Shown here piece by piece: positions 1-8,258 of a DNA stretch of 46,631 nt. The DNA is from a virus. The notes below the pieces were generated by a model. That model made no database searches, was not told where the DNA came from, and worked only from the letters and a program-made list of their open reading frames with translations. The DNA is taken from positions 1 through 46,631 of IMG/VR virus record IMGVR_UViG_3300009420_003532; one strand, written 5' to 3'. Made by a program: the position numbers and the translations under genes. Positions within the stretch are counted from its first letter, which is position 1. Each line of letters begins with the position of its first letter.

Positions 1-839
1 ACGCAAGTAAATGTTTCCTCGTGTGAAGATGGCAACGAAATCTCGGCACACATATTTGAAGCATATACCCACATGCCCTTGTCTTTATAGACTTGGGGAC
101 GACCATCGTTTACGTTATCTGAGAATAGGATATAAGGATAACCAATTTCAGAACGGCGCTGCAATACCTTAGCCCACAAACGACGCTTCTCAGGATCGCC
201 TGCTTTCATCTCATCAATGAACTTGTTACTAACCGTTATACCTGTTGTAAGGCCTTGGATAGGGTTGCCTTCTGTACCAATGTCTAAGAACTCATCAGCA
301 TCTGCATGTTCAATATCTTGATATGCTGCAAAAAAACCACGACGCACTGAACCTTGAGATACAACTGATGCCAAAGTATCGTACATTTGCATAAAGTGTA
401 CTGAACCTGAGGACTCACCTGAATCGCGAATATGAGCACCACGATGACGGACAGCACCAAAATAACCCGATGTACCACCGCCGTTTTTCATCAGCATACC
501 GTTTTCAGCATGCCCAAACAAAATAGCTTCCATGCTATCATCGATGTACGATCCAAAACATGAAACTGGTAGTCCACGCGATTTACCGTAATTAGCCCAA
601 ATAGGTGATGCTAATGAGTAAAAGCCACGACTCATATAGTCATAGAACTTATTAGCAAAGCCATCATATTTAGCTTTAGCAGTTTTAGTCTTTGCCATAT
701 CTTTAAGGTACCATTCAGCCTTATCAGCAATAACACGGATGCGGTCTTGTGGCTTTTCTTTTTCTTCTAGATAACCGCGTGACAAGAATGTCTTTGAGTC
801 GTCATTTAGCCAATAGAATTTTTTATATTTTCTTGTCAT
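1..839 (-). CDS. nrdA: Ribonucleotide reductase class I, large (alpha) subunit, 3' part missing
   Basis: The frame opens with ATG at 839 and runs off the window start, giving about 279 residues of the N-terminal half. It reduces ribonucleotides to deoxyribonucleotides with NrdB. Visible landmarks are ASPIWANYG, the LPVSCFGSY segment carrying a redox-active Cys, the NGGGTSGYFG and SGSVRRGFFA loops, and NMCAEI, matching the catalytic N-x-C-x-E block of the family. The protein begins directly with the catalytic domain (MTRKYKKFYWLND) and has no N-terminal ATP-cone, which here sits on NrdB instead. It is last in the visible primase-DHFR-ThyA-NrdB-NrdA series and also has its own sigma70-like promoter at 891-919. 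Confidence 0.93.
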   Translation of the reverse strand, partial: MTRKYKKFYWLNDDSKTFLSRGYLEEKEKPQDRIRVIADKAEWYLKDMAKTKTAKAKYDGFANKFYDYMSRGFYSLASPIWANYGKSRGLPVSCFGSYIDDSMEAILFGHAENGMLMKNGGGTSGYFGAVRHRGAHIRDSGESSGSVHFMQMYDTLASVVSQGSVRRGFFAAYQDIEHADADEFLDIGTEGNPIQGLTTGITVSNKFIDEMKAGDPEKRRLWAKVLQRRSEIGYPYILFSDNVNDGRPQVYKDKGMWVYASNMCAEISLPSSHEETFTC

Positions 840-890
840 ATTTTCCTCTTTAGTGTGGTTTGTTTAATTGTGGGCACTGCCATTAGTATT

Positions 891-919
891 ATAATATCAT
901 TATTGTTGCTAAATGTCAA
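891..919 (-). promoter_or_regulatory. sigma70-type promoter upstream of nrdA
   Basis: The minus strand reads TTGACA (919-914), 17 bases, then TATTAT (896-891), with a TGA just before the -10 box (extended -10). It lies 52 bases upstream of the nrdA ATG, in the gap after nrdB. Confidence 0.7.
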
Positions 920-928
920 TATTAATCT

Positions 929-2206
929 TCAAAACAGGTCGTCCTCCGTGAAAGCTTTTGTTTTCTTTGAATAAGCGGTCGAGCGCTTGACGAAGAAATC
1001 TACGTTCTTAGTAGATAAAATTTCTTCAACAAACCAATCAGTACTTCGAACTGCCTCTTCATCTACCTCATATAGAGGCTTCATATCAATAGCTTTTAAC
1101 GATTGATTAAAACGATGCTTTAGGAATTCTTTTACTGTTGCTTTAGGTAAGAAGTCTAGATCGTGGTCAGCGTAAATCCAATCTACAATTGCTGACTCTG
1201 CTTTAAACGCATCACGACATAGGCGGTTAACTTCTGCATTGCTGTCCTTGTCAAACCAATCTGGGTTTTCTTCACGAATAATATTCACAAGTTCAAACCC
1301 GAAACGAGCGTGAATATCTTCTTCTTTTGATGTTGCTTCAACCGCGTTTGAAATGCCTTTGAGAACATTTCTATGTTTGTTGAATGCCATCATAATTAGA
1401 AACTGAGAGAACAAAGAAACGTTTTCAACAAACATAGAGAATAGAATAATTTTGTGGAAATAGTCTTTGTTATCTACTGGAGAACCAATCGATTGCTCAA
1501 GGTACGCAATGCGTTTTTTCATAGCTGGTACTTCAACTACTTTTTCAAACTCTTCATTGAGACCCATGATTTCAATAAGGTTTGAATAAGCATCTGCATG
1601 ACGTACTTCAGATTCACCAAAAGTAATACCAACCGCTGCGACTTCTGGTTTAGGGAAACGATCGCCAATTTTAGACCAGAATGTTTTAACCGCAACTTCG
1701 ATCTGCGAAATAGCAAGCATTGCTTTTTTTACAATTTCAACTTCGGCCGGATGCATCTTGACTTTCATATCCTGAATATCAGAAGAATAATTAAACTCTG
1801 TATGAACCCAATATGAATGTCGAATTGCGTCTGTGTACTCAACTAATTGCGGGTATTCGTATGGTTTTAGGGCGGCGCGTTTGCGAAAAATGTCTGGTTT
1901 GTTGTTGAAACGAAATAGAATATATTCCCGAGCTAAATCGTGAAGGCCCATATCCATGACTACATTTTCCACTGTCTTATGAATAGTGTCTACATTTACA
2001 ATAACATCATCTGTATCTAGGTTAATAGTATCAACAACATCCGCAGTGATTTCGTTTGATAATGTTTTACTCCTAATCCCGATACTTTTCATAGCCTTTT
2101 CAACAGCCTGAGTAATTTTATCTTTATCAAAATCTTTAGTTGTACCATCGCGTTTAGTAACATAGTTAACTCTTTTTACAAATTCTGAAGAAGCAGCTTG
2201 CAACAT
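929..2206 (-). CDS. nrdB: Ribonucleotide reductase class I, small (beta) subunit with N-terminal ATP-cone
   Basis: 425 residues. It supplies the tyrosyl-radical/dimetal cofactor for NrdA. Residues about 12-105 form an ATP-cone (VTKRDGTTKDFDKDKI, then a helical segment ending LAREYILFR), normally found on the large subunit. The beta core follows: probable metal ligands E170, E200, H203, E261, E296 and H299, with the radical Tyr at Y207 in EVRHADAY. The C-terminal tail ends FTEDDLF, the usual peptide that docks into NrdA. Length exceeds the roughly 320-375 residues of ordinary NrdB because of the cone. The function is secure. The consequence, allosteric activity control through beta, is inference from known NrdB proteins with ATP-cones. 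Confidence 0.95.
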   Translation of the reverse strand: MLQAASSEFVKRVNYVTKRDGTTKDFDKDKITQAVEKAMKSIGIRSKTLSNEITADVVDTINLDTDDVIVNVDTIHKTVENVVMDMGLHDLAREYILFRFNNKPDIFRKRAALKPYEYPQLVEYTDAIRHSYWVHTEFNYSSDIQDMKVKMHPAEVEIVKKAMLAISQIEVAVKTFWSKIGDRFPKPEVAAVGITFGESEVRHADAYSNLIEIMGLNEEFEKVVEVPAMKKRIAYLEQSIGSPVDNKDYFHKIILFSMFVENVSLFSQFLIMMAFNKHRNVLKGISNAVEATSKEEDIHARFGFELVNIIREENPDWFDKDSNAEVNRLCRDAFKAESAIVDWIYADHDLDFLPKATVKEFLKHRFNQSLKAIDMKPLYEVDEEAVRSTDWFVEEILSTKNVDFFVKRSTAYSKKTKAFTEDDLF

Positions 2207-2233
2207 ATTTAATACCTTTTAATTGAGTAAAGT

Positions 2234-2272
2234 AACCGTATCCCGCAATACGGTTTTTATTTTTTTTTATTA
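2234..2272 (+). terminator. Plus-strand-oriented intrinsic terminator
   Basis: AACCGTAT and ATACGGTT form an 8-bp stem around CCCGCA, followed on the plus strand by a T-rich run. All neighbouring genes are on the minus strand, so this would stop antisense transcription between thyA and nrdB. Confidence 0.5.
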
Positions 2273-2336
2273 TTTTGAGAATTACAGACGAAAGTTTGTC
2301 GACGTGTTATATTTATTATCATTGCTAGTAAAACAT

Positions 2337-2360
2337 GTGAAATGTTTCACCTTTTTTTTA
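2337..2360 (+). terminator. Second plus-strand-oriented terminator-like hairpin
   Basis: A GTGAA/TTCAC stem with a four-base loop is followed by C and a run of T on the plus strand, just beyond the thyA stop. It is weaker than the neighbouring hairpin but has the same orientation. Confidence 0.35.
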
Positions 2361-2366
2361 ATTATT

Positions 2367-3257
2367 TTACACAGCCATTGCCATTTTAATTTCTGGGTGA
2401 TGTTGATAATTGTTTAAAGTAAACATAGTGGAATCTTCCATTTTAAACCCGTTGGAAAGGCGGTCGATTAAATTAAATGAATTATCTATTTTTAAGGTTG
2501 GCAAAGGATAAGGATCTCTTTCTAATACTTCTGTAAGATCGTATATATGATTGTTGTATATATGAGCGTCTCCGATAGTATGAACATAGGTTCCAACTTC
2601 AAGATTACACTCTCTTGCAATTATATGTGTAAGCAGCGCATAAGATGCTATATTAAATGGTACACCCAAACCAACATCAGCAGATCGTTGATACATTTGG
2701 GAATGCAATTTCCCATTCCGAACTGCAAATTGAGACATAACATGGCACGGTGGCAAAGCCATTTGATGTAATTGATCGGGGTTCCACGCTGACAGAATAA
2801 GCCGCCTCGAGTCTGGGTTGGACTTAATCTCATCAATCAACCATTGGATTTGATCTGTTCCCGATTTTCCAAAACCTTGACCGCGAAATTCGCGCCATTG
2901 AAAGCCATAAACTGGGCCAAGGCCTTTGTACAGATCTTGATTTTCGTAACCAAGATCTTTACCTTGTTTGTCAGCGTTAGCAGTCCAGATAGTATTCCGG
3001 CCAATAAGCTCTTCTCGTGGTTTATTAAACGTGAGTTCAGCTAATCGACGTTCATCCGTGCTACCTTCGAGAAACCAAAGCAATTCACCAACTACAGATT
3101 TCCATGCAAGTTTTTTTACTGTTACAGCGGGAAACCCATCAGCAAGATTAAACTTCATTTGATAACCAAAAATAGAACGAGTACCTACGCCAGTTCTGTC
3201 ACTCACGTTTTCACCGTTTGTAATAATATCATTAATTAACTTTTTATATTGATACAT
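2367..3257 (-). CDS. thyA: Thymidylate synthase
   Basis: 296 residues from the ATG at 3257. It methylates dUMP to dTMP with methylene-tetrahydrofolate. The folate-type ThyA fold is clear: SDRTGVGTRSIFG near the N terminus, the PVYGFQWR block, the RRLILSAWNP strand and the catalytic cysteine C171 in LPPCHVMSQ. The start is chosen because the DHFR stop and this ATG overlap as TAATG and GGAAGA lies upstream. An in-frame ATG at 3272 would add five residues. Coupling to DHFR makes sense because ThyA produces the dihydrofolate that DHFR recycles. Confidence 0.96.
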   Translation of the reverse strand: MYQYKKLINDIITNGENVSDRTGVGTRSIFGYQMKFNLADGFPAVTVKKLAWKSVVGELLWFLEGSTDERRLAELTFNKPREELIGRNTIWTANADKQGKDLGYENQDLYKGLGPVYGFQWREFRGQGFGKSGTDQIQWLIDEIKSNPDSRRLILSAWNPDQLHQMALPPCHVMSQFAVRNGKLHSQMYQRSADVGLGVPFNIASYALLTHIIARECNLEVGTYVHTIGDAHIYNNHIYDLTEVLERDPYPLPTLKIDNSFNLIDRLSNGFKMEDSTMFTLNNYQHHPEIKMAMAV

Positions 3258-3730
3258 TATATTTTCTTCCACTTATCTATATACACGTCGCCTTCGAGTT
3301 GACTACTATAAAGTTCAAACGTCAATTCAATTAATGTTCTGGGCAGAAATGTGTCACAGTCATACGTTCCACTAATGCGGCTGAACCAAAACTCATCAAT
3401 GATAGGTAAGCTGTTTTCAATTAGGTGACAACCACCAATAATCCACGTGTTGTCGTTTTTACTAAGAAGGTCCATCCTTGATTTGTAAATATCAGAACGA
3501 ACTATTTCAATGTTTTTTTGCTGTTTCATAGTATTAGAAACTACAATATTTTTTCTGTTTGGTAAAGGCTTGAGTGGCAAGCTTTCCCAGGTTCGGCGGC
3601 CCATGACAACAGTTCCGTTCAATGTCATTTCTTTAAACCACTTTAAGTCTGCTGGATTGTTGGGCCAAGGTAATCCGCCGTCTTTTCCCATGCCCCACGC
3701 GTCATCGCATGCTAATATTGCTTTAATCAT
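3257..3730 (-). CDS. folA: Dihydrofolate reductase
   Basis: 157 residues. It reduces dihydrofolate to tetrahydrofolate with NADPH, regenerating the ThyA cofactor. The family pattern is complete: IKAILACDDAWGMGKDGGLPW at the start (written here as residue landmarks I2 to W22), MGRRTWESLP for NADPH and substrate contacts, NIVVSN, and IIGG near residue 98. The ATG at 3730 is preferred over an upstream GTG because it follows GGAG at good spacing and overlaps the primase stop as ATGA. Confidence 0.94.
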   Translation of the reverse strand: MIKAILACDDAWGMGKDGGLPWPNNPADLKWFKEMTLNGTVVMGRRTWESLPLKPLPNRKNIVVSNTMKQQKNIEIVRSDIYKSRMDLLSKNDNTWIIGGCHLIENSLPIIDEFWFSRISGTYDCDTFLPRTLIELTFELYSSQLEGDVYIDKWKKI

Positions 3731-4743
3731 ACTTTTCTCCACGCCATTAATTTTAAATTAGCTTCCAGACTATTATATGTATTAGCACGGATAATTTCTT
3801 CAACGTTATTTACACCAGCTAACACCATTTCGTTAATATCCTTCGCAGGAATATCTGACGGCCAAATGCATATTTTATGGCCTGATCGAATTATCTTTTC
3901 CATTCTTTTATGAATTTCGCGATTGCGAGGTTCAGCATCAAACACAAAAACACTATTGTTAACATTGTGTAATGCAGCCGTACTTCCTTCTGCACCAGCC
4001 ATCGCAACAGCATTTGAAAGGAACATACTATCGAGTGCGCCTTCAACTACGTAATACTTTTTATTAAAGTCAACTTTATCTAATCCAAAGATCTTTGGGC
4101 GGTCATCAAACATTATTGTAATATAGCGGATACCATTTGGATCAAATCCTCGCGCTGAAACGCCAAACACTTTACCCTTCTTATCTATGAAAGGTATTAC
4201 TAATCTCGGTTCATCTTTACCAACATTTTCAAATTTACCTGGTACAATACTATTAACCCAAGCTTTGAACTTCTGCGCATAAAACATGCGATAGTGATGT
4301 TCTGGGGGAATTCCCCTTTTCATTATATATTTTTTAAGAGGATGATCTACTTTTAATTGACTTATCTTTTTAAGTGTTTTAAGAGGATTTTTATTGAATA
4401 CCGGTGTTTCGAATTTTGTCTTTTCTAATGTTGTTTTTTCAGGTGGTTTTGTTTCACTTACTTTTTTAACAAACTTCTCAGATATATAATCGTTATATGC
4501 TAGATTGTCGATGCTCTTAAGAAAAAAAGAAAAAGACTGGCTAGCTCCACAGTTATGGCAGTAAAAATGAAAAGAGTTATCTTTTTCTAATAGCCATCCG
4601 CGAGCCTTCGTTCGTGATGTTTGAGAATCACCACAAGCCGGACACCTAAAATTTATTTTATATGGGTTTGTAGATCGGACACGAAATCGCTCCAATCTAT
4701 TCGATAGCATGGTTGCATAATGAAGATCGACATAATCTACCAT
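3727..4743 (-). CDS. 61: DNA primase, T4 gp61 type
   Basis: 338 residues, close to T4 gp61. It makes RNA primers with the gp41 helicase at the fork. A CHC2-type zinc finger uses C34, C37, C62 and C65 (CPACGDS ... CHNCG). A TOPRIM region follows, with YYVVEGALDSMF giving the acidic E and VFVFDAEPRN the D-x-E-like pair. A lysine- and proline-rich linker separates the two. First gene of the nucleotide-metabolism series, with a perfect sigma70 consensus at 4788-4816 upstream, which fits early expression. Confidence 0.93.
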   Translation of the reverse strand: MVDYVDLHYATMLSNRLERFRVRSTNPYKINFRCPACGDSQTSRTKARGWLLEKDNSFHFYCHNCGASQSFSFFLKSIDNLAYNDYISEKFVKKVSETKPPEKTTLEKTKFETPVFNKNPLKTLKKISQLKVDHPLKKYIMKRGIPPEHHYRMFYAQKFKAWVNSIVPGKFENVGKDEPRLVIPFIDKKGKVFGVSARGFDPNGIRYITIMFDDRPKIFGLDKVDFNKKYYVVEGALDSMFLSNAVAMAGAEGSTAALHNVNNSVFVFDAEPRNREIHKRMEKIIRSGHKICIWPSDIPAKDINEMVLAGVNNVEEIIRANTYNSLEANLKLMAWRKV

Positions 4744-4787
4744 TTAGTCTCACAGTTCAGTTTATGGTTATTATCTAGTATACTATC

Positions 4788-4816
4788 ATTATAATACTAT
4801 ACTAGGAAAATGTCAA
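4788..4816 (-). promoter_or_regulatory. Perfect-consensus sigma70 promoter upstream of primase
   Basis: The minus strand reads TTGACA (4816-4811), exactly 17 bases, then TATAAT (4793-4788). An inverted repeat of CTAGTATA and TATACTAG spans the -10 region. It lies 45 bases upstream of the primase ATG and overlaps the end of the preceding gene. Confidence 0.85.
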
Positions 4817-5283
4817 CTAAAAAATGACATAATAGCGTCTGATTTTGTTAAAATAAACACAAGTGCAGCTGAGACTCCGAGAATCCACCATCTCCAATTT
4901 TCCAATGCGCGAATTCTGCTATCTTGGACCTCTAATTTTTTATTAAGAGAGCTACTCATTTTTTGTAATGTGTCTAAAATTTCTTTATGACGGCGCTCTC
5001 TTTGTTTTTGAGCGTCTTCTTTCATCTCATTTAGAGATTTATTTAAATCTTTTCTGAATATTAATTCTTCTTCTGCGTGTTTTACGTAATTGTCTTCTAA
5101 AGTCTTAATCCGCCTTTCGGTATTTTCAAGAATAGTGTCTTGAACGGCTGATATTTTATGAAGTTTAGACATAGTATCCACTGCCGAATCTATTTTGTTA
5201 AACATACGCTCTATTTGTTTTATATCTTTTTTTATAAGAGCAACTTCAGTTCTTAAAAGATTTGTTATTTCTGTATCTGGCAC
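4813..5283 (-). CDS. Coiled-coil protein with C-terminal membrane anchor
   Basis: 156 residues, not recognised. Residues about 1-125 are highly charged heptad-like helix, and a single hydrophobic segment (WWILGVSAALVFIL) lies near residues 131-145 with a short tail. This is the layout of a tail-anchored rod in the inner membrane. It is the last gene of the lysis block, after the o-spanin. It could be a lysis accessory protein or simply a conserved membrane protein of marine T4-like phages, and I cannot decide between them. Confidence 0.75.
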   Translation of the reverse strand: MPDTEITNLLRTEVALIKKDIKQIERMFNKIDSAVDTMSKLHKISAVQDTILENTERRIKTLEDNYVKHAEEELIFRKDLNKSLNEMKEDAQKQRERRHKEILDTLQKMSSSLNKKLEVQDSRIRALENWRWWILGVSAALVFILTKSDAIMSFFS

Positions 5284-5339
5284 TAATTTCTATCGCTCCT
5301 GCGTTTACGACCGGAAATGTGCCGGGAAATATTTTTTAA

Positions 5340-5696
5340 TTATTTTTTCAAAGCTTCTTCATAATATACAATTATAGCTTTTTGTTCATTTATATAGCGG
5401 CGCATCTCTGCTATGCCAACTGCAAGATTTTCATATCCCTTAGCACCAACCGCAAACACAACAAAATTGCCGGTCTTAGTTTTAACCTCGGCCATTTTGG
5501 CATCAATATTATCTTCAGTAATAACCATCCATTCTACTGGCGGAAACTCGACCGATGGTGGTCTTGACTGAATGGGTACGTTTTGTTTCTGGTACTTAGT
5601 TTGAGTTACTATTTGCGGTTCCGGAGTTCTCCCCAGGCAACCCGTCAGTATCGTCAACGGTATCGCTAGGAGGAGAAGTTTCCTCGGTAATGTCAT
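5340..5696 (-). CDS. o-spanin-like lipoprotein
   Basis: 118 residues. A signal peptide (RKLLLLAIPL) ends in the lipobox LTGC with C20, predicting an outer-membrane lipoprotein facing the periplasm. Its first 101 bases overlap the preceding spanin gene in another frame, the classic Rz/Rz1 arrangement, and the endolysin lies just upstream. A proline-rich stretch follows the Cys, as in Rz1 proteins. The C-terminal part (GYENLAVGIAEMRRYINEQK) is longer than in a minimal Rz1 and helical. I chose the ATG at 5696; a GTG at 5717 is an alternative. Role: outer-membrane half of the lysis spanin. This rests on layout, not sequence identity. Confidence 0.72.
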   Translation of the reverse strand: MTLPRKLLLLAIPLTILTGCLGRTPEPQIVTQTKYQKQNVPIQSRPPSVEFPPVEWMVITEDNIDAKMAEVKTKTGNFVVFAVGAKGYENLAVGIAEMRRYINEQKAIIVYYEEALKK

Positions 5697-6045
5697 TGAT
5701 GAGTTTGTTAACTGCACGTTGAACCCTTTCTTCTAAGTTTACAGGATCCTGTAAAGCTTCCATAGTTAAATCAATACGGGCAAATTTACTACGTAAAGTG
5801 TTTAAATACTTGCTCGATTCTGCTAGCTGAGTTGTAAGGTTTTGATTCAGCGTTTCATTACGTTCTGCATCTGCAGCCATAGTATCTACGGTATTTTGTA
5901 GAGTCTCAGCTGCAGACACTAGTTTAACGTTGTTTTCACGAAGAGTTGAAATGGTTTTTTCAGACCATTCATAATAACTTTTAACACCATAACCGACACC
6001 GCCAAGGATACCAATTACGATAACTAAAAGATATAATTTTGCCAT
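5596..6045 (-). CDS. i-spanin-like (Rz-type) inner-membrane protein
   Basis: 149 residues. An N-terminal membrane segment (LYLLVIVIGILGGVGYGV) is followed by a periplasmic coiled coil (residues about 27-120) and an acidic Ser/Pro/Gly-rich tail. This is the i-spanin plan, and the o-spanin-like gene is nested out of frame in its 3' end. During lysis such pairs fuse the inner and outer membranes after the endolysin has cut the wall. The acidic tail (DDTDGLPGENSG) is encoded where the two frames overlap. Confidence 0.72.
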   Translation of the reverse strand: MAKLYLLVIVIGILGGVGYGVKSYYEWSEKTISTLRENNVKLVSAAETLQNTVDTMAADAERNETLNQNLTTQLAESSKYLNTLRSKFARIDLTMEALQDPVNLEERVQRAVNKLINDITEETSPPSDTVDDTDGLPGENSGTANSNSN

Positions 6046-6048
6046 AGC

Positions 6049-6318
6049 TTAGTCTTCATCTTCGTCGTCATCTTCGCCATCTTCGTCAGAATCATCTTCA
6101 TCATCAGATTCCATTTTAGCTTTTTTCTTACCGTAACCTTCGTCTACAGTGTCTTCGTCAGAATTCATTTCTTCAAGTTCTTCTGCGTCTACGTCAGCTG
6201 ATTCCATTTTTGCTTGAATTGCAGCTGCAACACGATTACGCATTTCTTCCTCTAGTGATTCTTTCATTCCAAGAGGATTTTTATTAACTGAGTGTTGTAT
6301 AATATCTCTTATTGACAT
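6049..6318 (-). CDS. Acidic small protein, possible prohead-core (gp67-like) component
   Basis: 89 residues. The N-terminal half is helical (KESLEEEMRNRVAAAIQAKM) and the C-terminal third is almost all Asp, Glu and Ser. The T4 prohead core protein gp67 has a similar plan, a short helix then an acidic tail, and possible L-x-E cut sites occur. The location next to the lysis genes is unlike T4, where gp67 sits in the head block, so the identity is tentative. A GATAAATA element at 6390-6397 could be a variant late promoter. Confidence 0.6.
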   Translation of the reverse strand: MSIRDIIQHSVNKNPLGMKESLEEEMRNRVAAAIQAKMESADVDAEELEEMNSDEDTVDEGYGKKKAKMESDDEDDSDEDGEDDDEDED

Positions 6319-6396
6319 TTTATGAGTCCTTTTTCTTATTTCTGGGTTAGTTTAAAACTTAGTTCTGTTGGAGTTTTTCACTTATAGACTATTTAT

Positions 6397-7254
6397 CTAT
6401 TTAAACATTTTTGCTTGTGTGTTTGGTCCAACTATACCGTCTGGAGTTAATTCATTTGCGCGTTGCCATTTTTTTACAACACCCAATGTTCCAAATCCAA
6501 AATCGCCATCTGCGGCAACACCCAAGGCTTTTTGCATCCTTTTAACATCATCGCCTTTCATACCACGCCGAAGTGTTCTTGCTTTAGACGAGCTACTTGA
6601 ACTTTTTTGTTGTGCTGGAATATCTGCCCCACCAAGAATACTTTTTGCTCTTGCATACCGTGATTTGCGGTCATCCAAACCTATCGTGCCACCATTAATA
6701 CGCTTTGTCATCGCCACAATATCATCGTTATCTGCATAGCGATCGATTTTATTTGTAGCCCAGAACCAACATGCCGATTCAAGAGCACCTTTTTTAGTAG
6801 AAACATATTCGCTAGCTTCTTCTGCTGACATTCCAACTGATTTGCCGAAGGCAGTATAGTTGTTGCGACCAGTTAATTGTTTAATTCCTCTACCACGAAA
6901 TCTCCATCCGTCGCCGTCTTTAGTGTTACCCATTTGTCCACGCTTAGAACGGAATTCATCTTGATAAACATAATTTGCGATTTTTTCAGGTTTGCGAGCG
7001 TAATCAGCCGCGTTTCTTTTACCCTTTCCAAAATACCTACCAAATACACCATTCAAAGCTTTTTCACTATAATTTAAGTTTTCTTCGAGCGCAGTAAAAT
7101 CAGCTGATTCATGACCGCATTGCGCCATAAAACCAGCAACGCGTAATGGTGTTACTATATCATATTTTTCAAACATGTCAACAACATTTTCATACCATTC
7201 TTTTGGTTCTTTATTTCTTGGTATCATTGCGCTAAATTGTTCTAAAGTAATCAT
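6397..7254 (-). CDS. Endolysin: GH19 (chitinase-like) muramidase with C-terminal peptidoglycan-binding domain
   Basis: 285 residues. Residues about 30-205 form a GH19/lysozyme-like catalytic domain, with probable acid E49 in CGHESADF and a second acidic cluster at E57-E58. The GRGIKQLTGRNNY block is typical of phage GH19 endolysins. A Ser-rich linker (about 215-225) leads to a PG_binding_1 domain at 228-283 (GMKGDDVKRMQKALGV ... DGIVGPNTQ). No signal peptide or anchor is seen, so export would need a holin, which I did not identify. The spanin pair lies downstream. Confidence 0.92.
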   Translation of the reverse strand: MITLEQFSAMIPRNKEPKEWYENVVDMFEKYDIVTPLRVAGFMAQCGHESADFTALEENLNYSEKALNGVFGRYFGKGKRNAADYARKPEKIANYVYQDEFRSKRGQMGNTKDGDGWRFRGRGIKQLTGRNNYTAFGKSVGMSAEEASEYVSTKKGALESACWFWATNKIDRYADNDDIVAMTKRINGGTIGLDDRKSRYARAKSILGGADIPAQQKSSSSSSKARTLRRGMKGDDVKRMQKALGVAADGDFGFGTLGVVKKWQRANELTPDGIVGPNTQAKMFK

Positions 7255-7862
7255 GTCTTATTCACTCCTATAATATCTCTTAATCTTTTTTTCTTAGATG
7301 ATTTATTGCTGTTCGTCCATTTTTTCTGGGCAGCTTTTGACATATGCCCGCCGTCCATACCAGCAATACCACCGCCACCCACGTTATTGGCAGGAACTTC
7401 TTCTTCAATTTCTGGATATAGATCTACAGATTTTTTTAGTTTTTCTAAAATAATGTCATCAGACTCAATTAAATGGTTGACATTTTCTGAGAGCGTGTTA
7501 TAATAGCTATATCTACTTAAAAATAATTCAAGCGATCGGTCAATACTTCTTTCAGTAATAGACTCATTAAGCATGCTTTTATCAGTAAAATGGTTCCATT
7601 CCTTGATTAACCAAAGAGCGGCCGCATAAGATGCAATTCTTGAAGAGCCACCAGGAATTTTTCCAAGAAGTTTTTTAAGTTTTAGCATCATAAGATCGTA
7701 TTTACCAAAGGAATCTTTTTCAGATTTTAAATTTCTTTCTTTTTTTCCTTTAAGTATATTACCATCTTTGTCTATTACGCCGGATTCAAACGATGGCCAT
7801 TTTTCAAATGGTGTAGCCAAGCGGCGGATAAATTGATAAACCAGAAATAGATCTAATACCAT
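7251..7862 (-). CDS. Conserved T4-like marine phage protein, probably virion-associated
   Basis: 203 residues. The N terminus (VLDLFLVYQFIRRLATPFEKWPSF) and the K-rich section resemble a protein I associate with many marine T4-like phages, usually unannotated or listed as structural. The C terminus holds a Gly-rich spacer (NNVGGGGIAGMDGG) and a very basic tail. No catalytic motif is seen. It overlaps the endolysin start by four bases and lies three bases from its upstream neighbour, so it belongs to the same transcript. Confidence 0.75.
   Translation of the reverse strand: MVLDLFLVYQFIRRLATPFEKWPSFESGVIDKDGNILKGKKERNLKSEKDSFGKYDLMMLKLKKLLGKIPGGSSRIASYAAALWLIKEWNHFTDKSMLNESITERSIDRSLELFLSRYSYYNTLSENVNHLIESDDIILEKLKKSVDLYPEIEEEVPANNVGGGGIAGMDGGHMSKAAQKKWTNSNKSSKKKRLRDIIGVNKT
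7477..7504 (+). promoter_or_regulatory. Antisense sigma70-consensus match on the plus strand
   Basis: The plus strand reads TTGACA (7477-7482), 16 bases, then TATAAT (7499-7504), with TGT before the -10 box. It lies inside a minus-strand gene and points against it. It may be a real antisense promoter or chance in AT-rich coding DNA. Confidence 0.35.
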
Positions 7863-7863
7863 T

Positions 7864-8238
7864 TTATATTTTCCTTAATATTTCTTCTATATGTTCATCA
7901 GATTTAAAGTGCCGATTATGAATTTTTTCGTCATCATACTCTATAAATTCTGGCATAAAGTTTAAATATACTACGAACGGCTTTAGATAATCATGGTATT
8001 CTTCTAGCTTCATAAAAAGCATATTTGTTGTTTCTATTCCAAAACAATTATATAAAATAATCAGATGATTGAGAATCAACCTTTCTTTAAGTTCTCCGGT
8101 TTGCTTATACCTACCGAAAAGCTTTCTTAAGTACTGCAGTCTTTTTAAGTCTTCTTCAAACTCCGCAAAATCCGAACAGTGTGGATTTTCATAATATTTT
8201 GCAGCATAAAGAAGAAAGGTTGATTCTCCTAATTTCAT
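7864..8238 (-). CDS. Small conserved marine T4-like phage protein
   Basis: 124 residues, mostly helical, starting MKLGESTFLLYAAKYY. The pattern (aromatic-rich start, then FEEDLKRLQYLRKLFGRY, then a hydrophobic HLIILYNCFG helix) recalls a short protein I associate with many marine T4-like phages next to virion genes. No signal peptide and no enzyme motif. It sits between two likely structural genes, with a two-base gap to the next one. Function unknown. Confidence 0.72.
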   Translation of the reverse strand: MKLGESTFLLYAAKYYENPHCSDFAEFEEDLKRLQYLRKLFGRYKQTGELKERLILNHLIILYNCFGIETTNMLFMKLEEYHDYLKPFVVYLNFMPEFIEYDDEKIHNRHFKSDEHIEEILRKI

Positions 8239-8258
8239 AATTTAATTTCTACTTTCAA

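Noticed and set aside
1598-1816. Plus-strand open frames such as this one and many others across the window
   Set aside because: They lie opposite well-supported minus-strand genes, have odd composition and lack ribosome sites, so I treat them as shadows.
2648-2836. A second minus-strand frame inside thyA
   Set aside because: It lies wholly within the thymidylate synthase gene in another frame and shows no domain.
2206-3257. Group I introns in nrdB or thyA, as T4 has
   Set aside because: Both genes are uninterrupted and their motifs are continuous.
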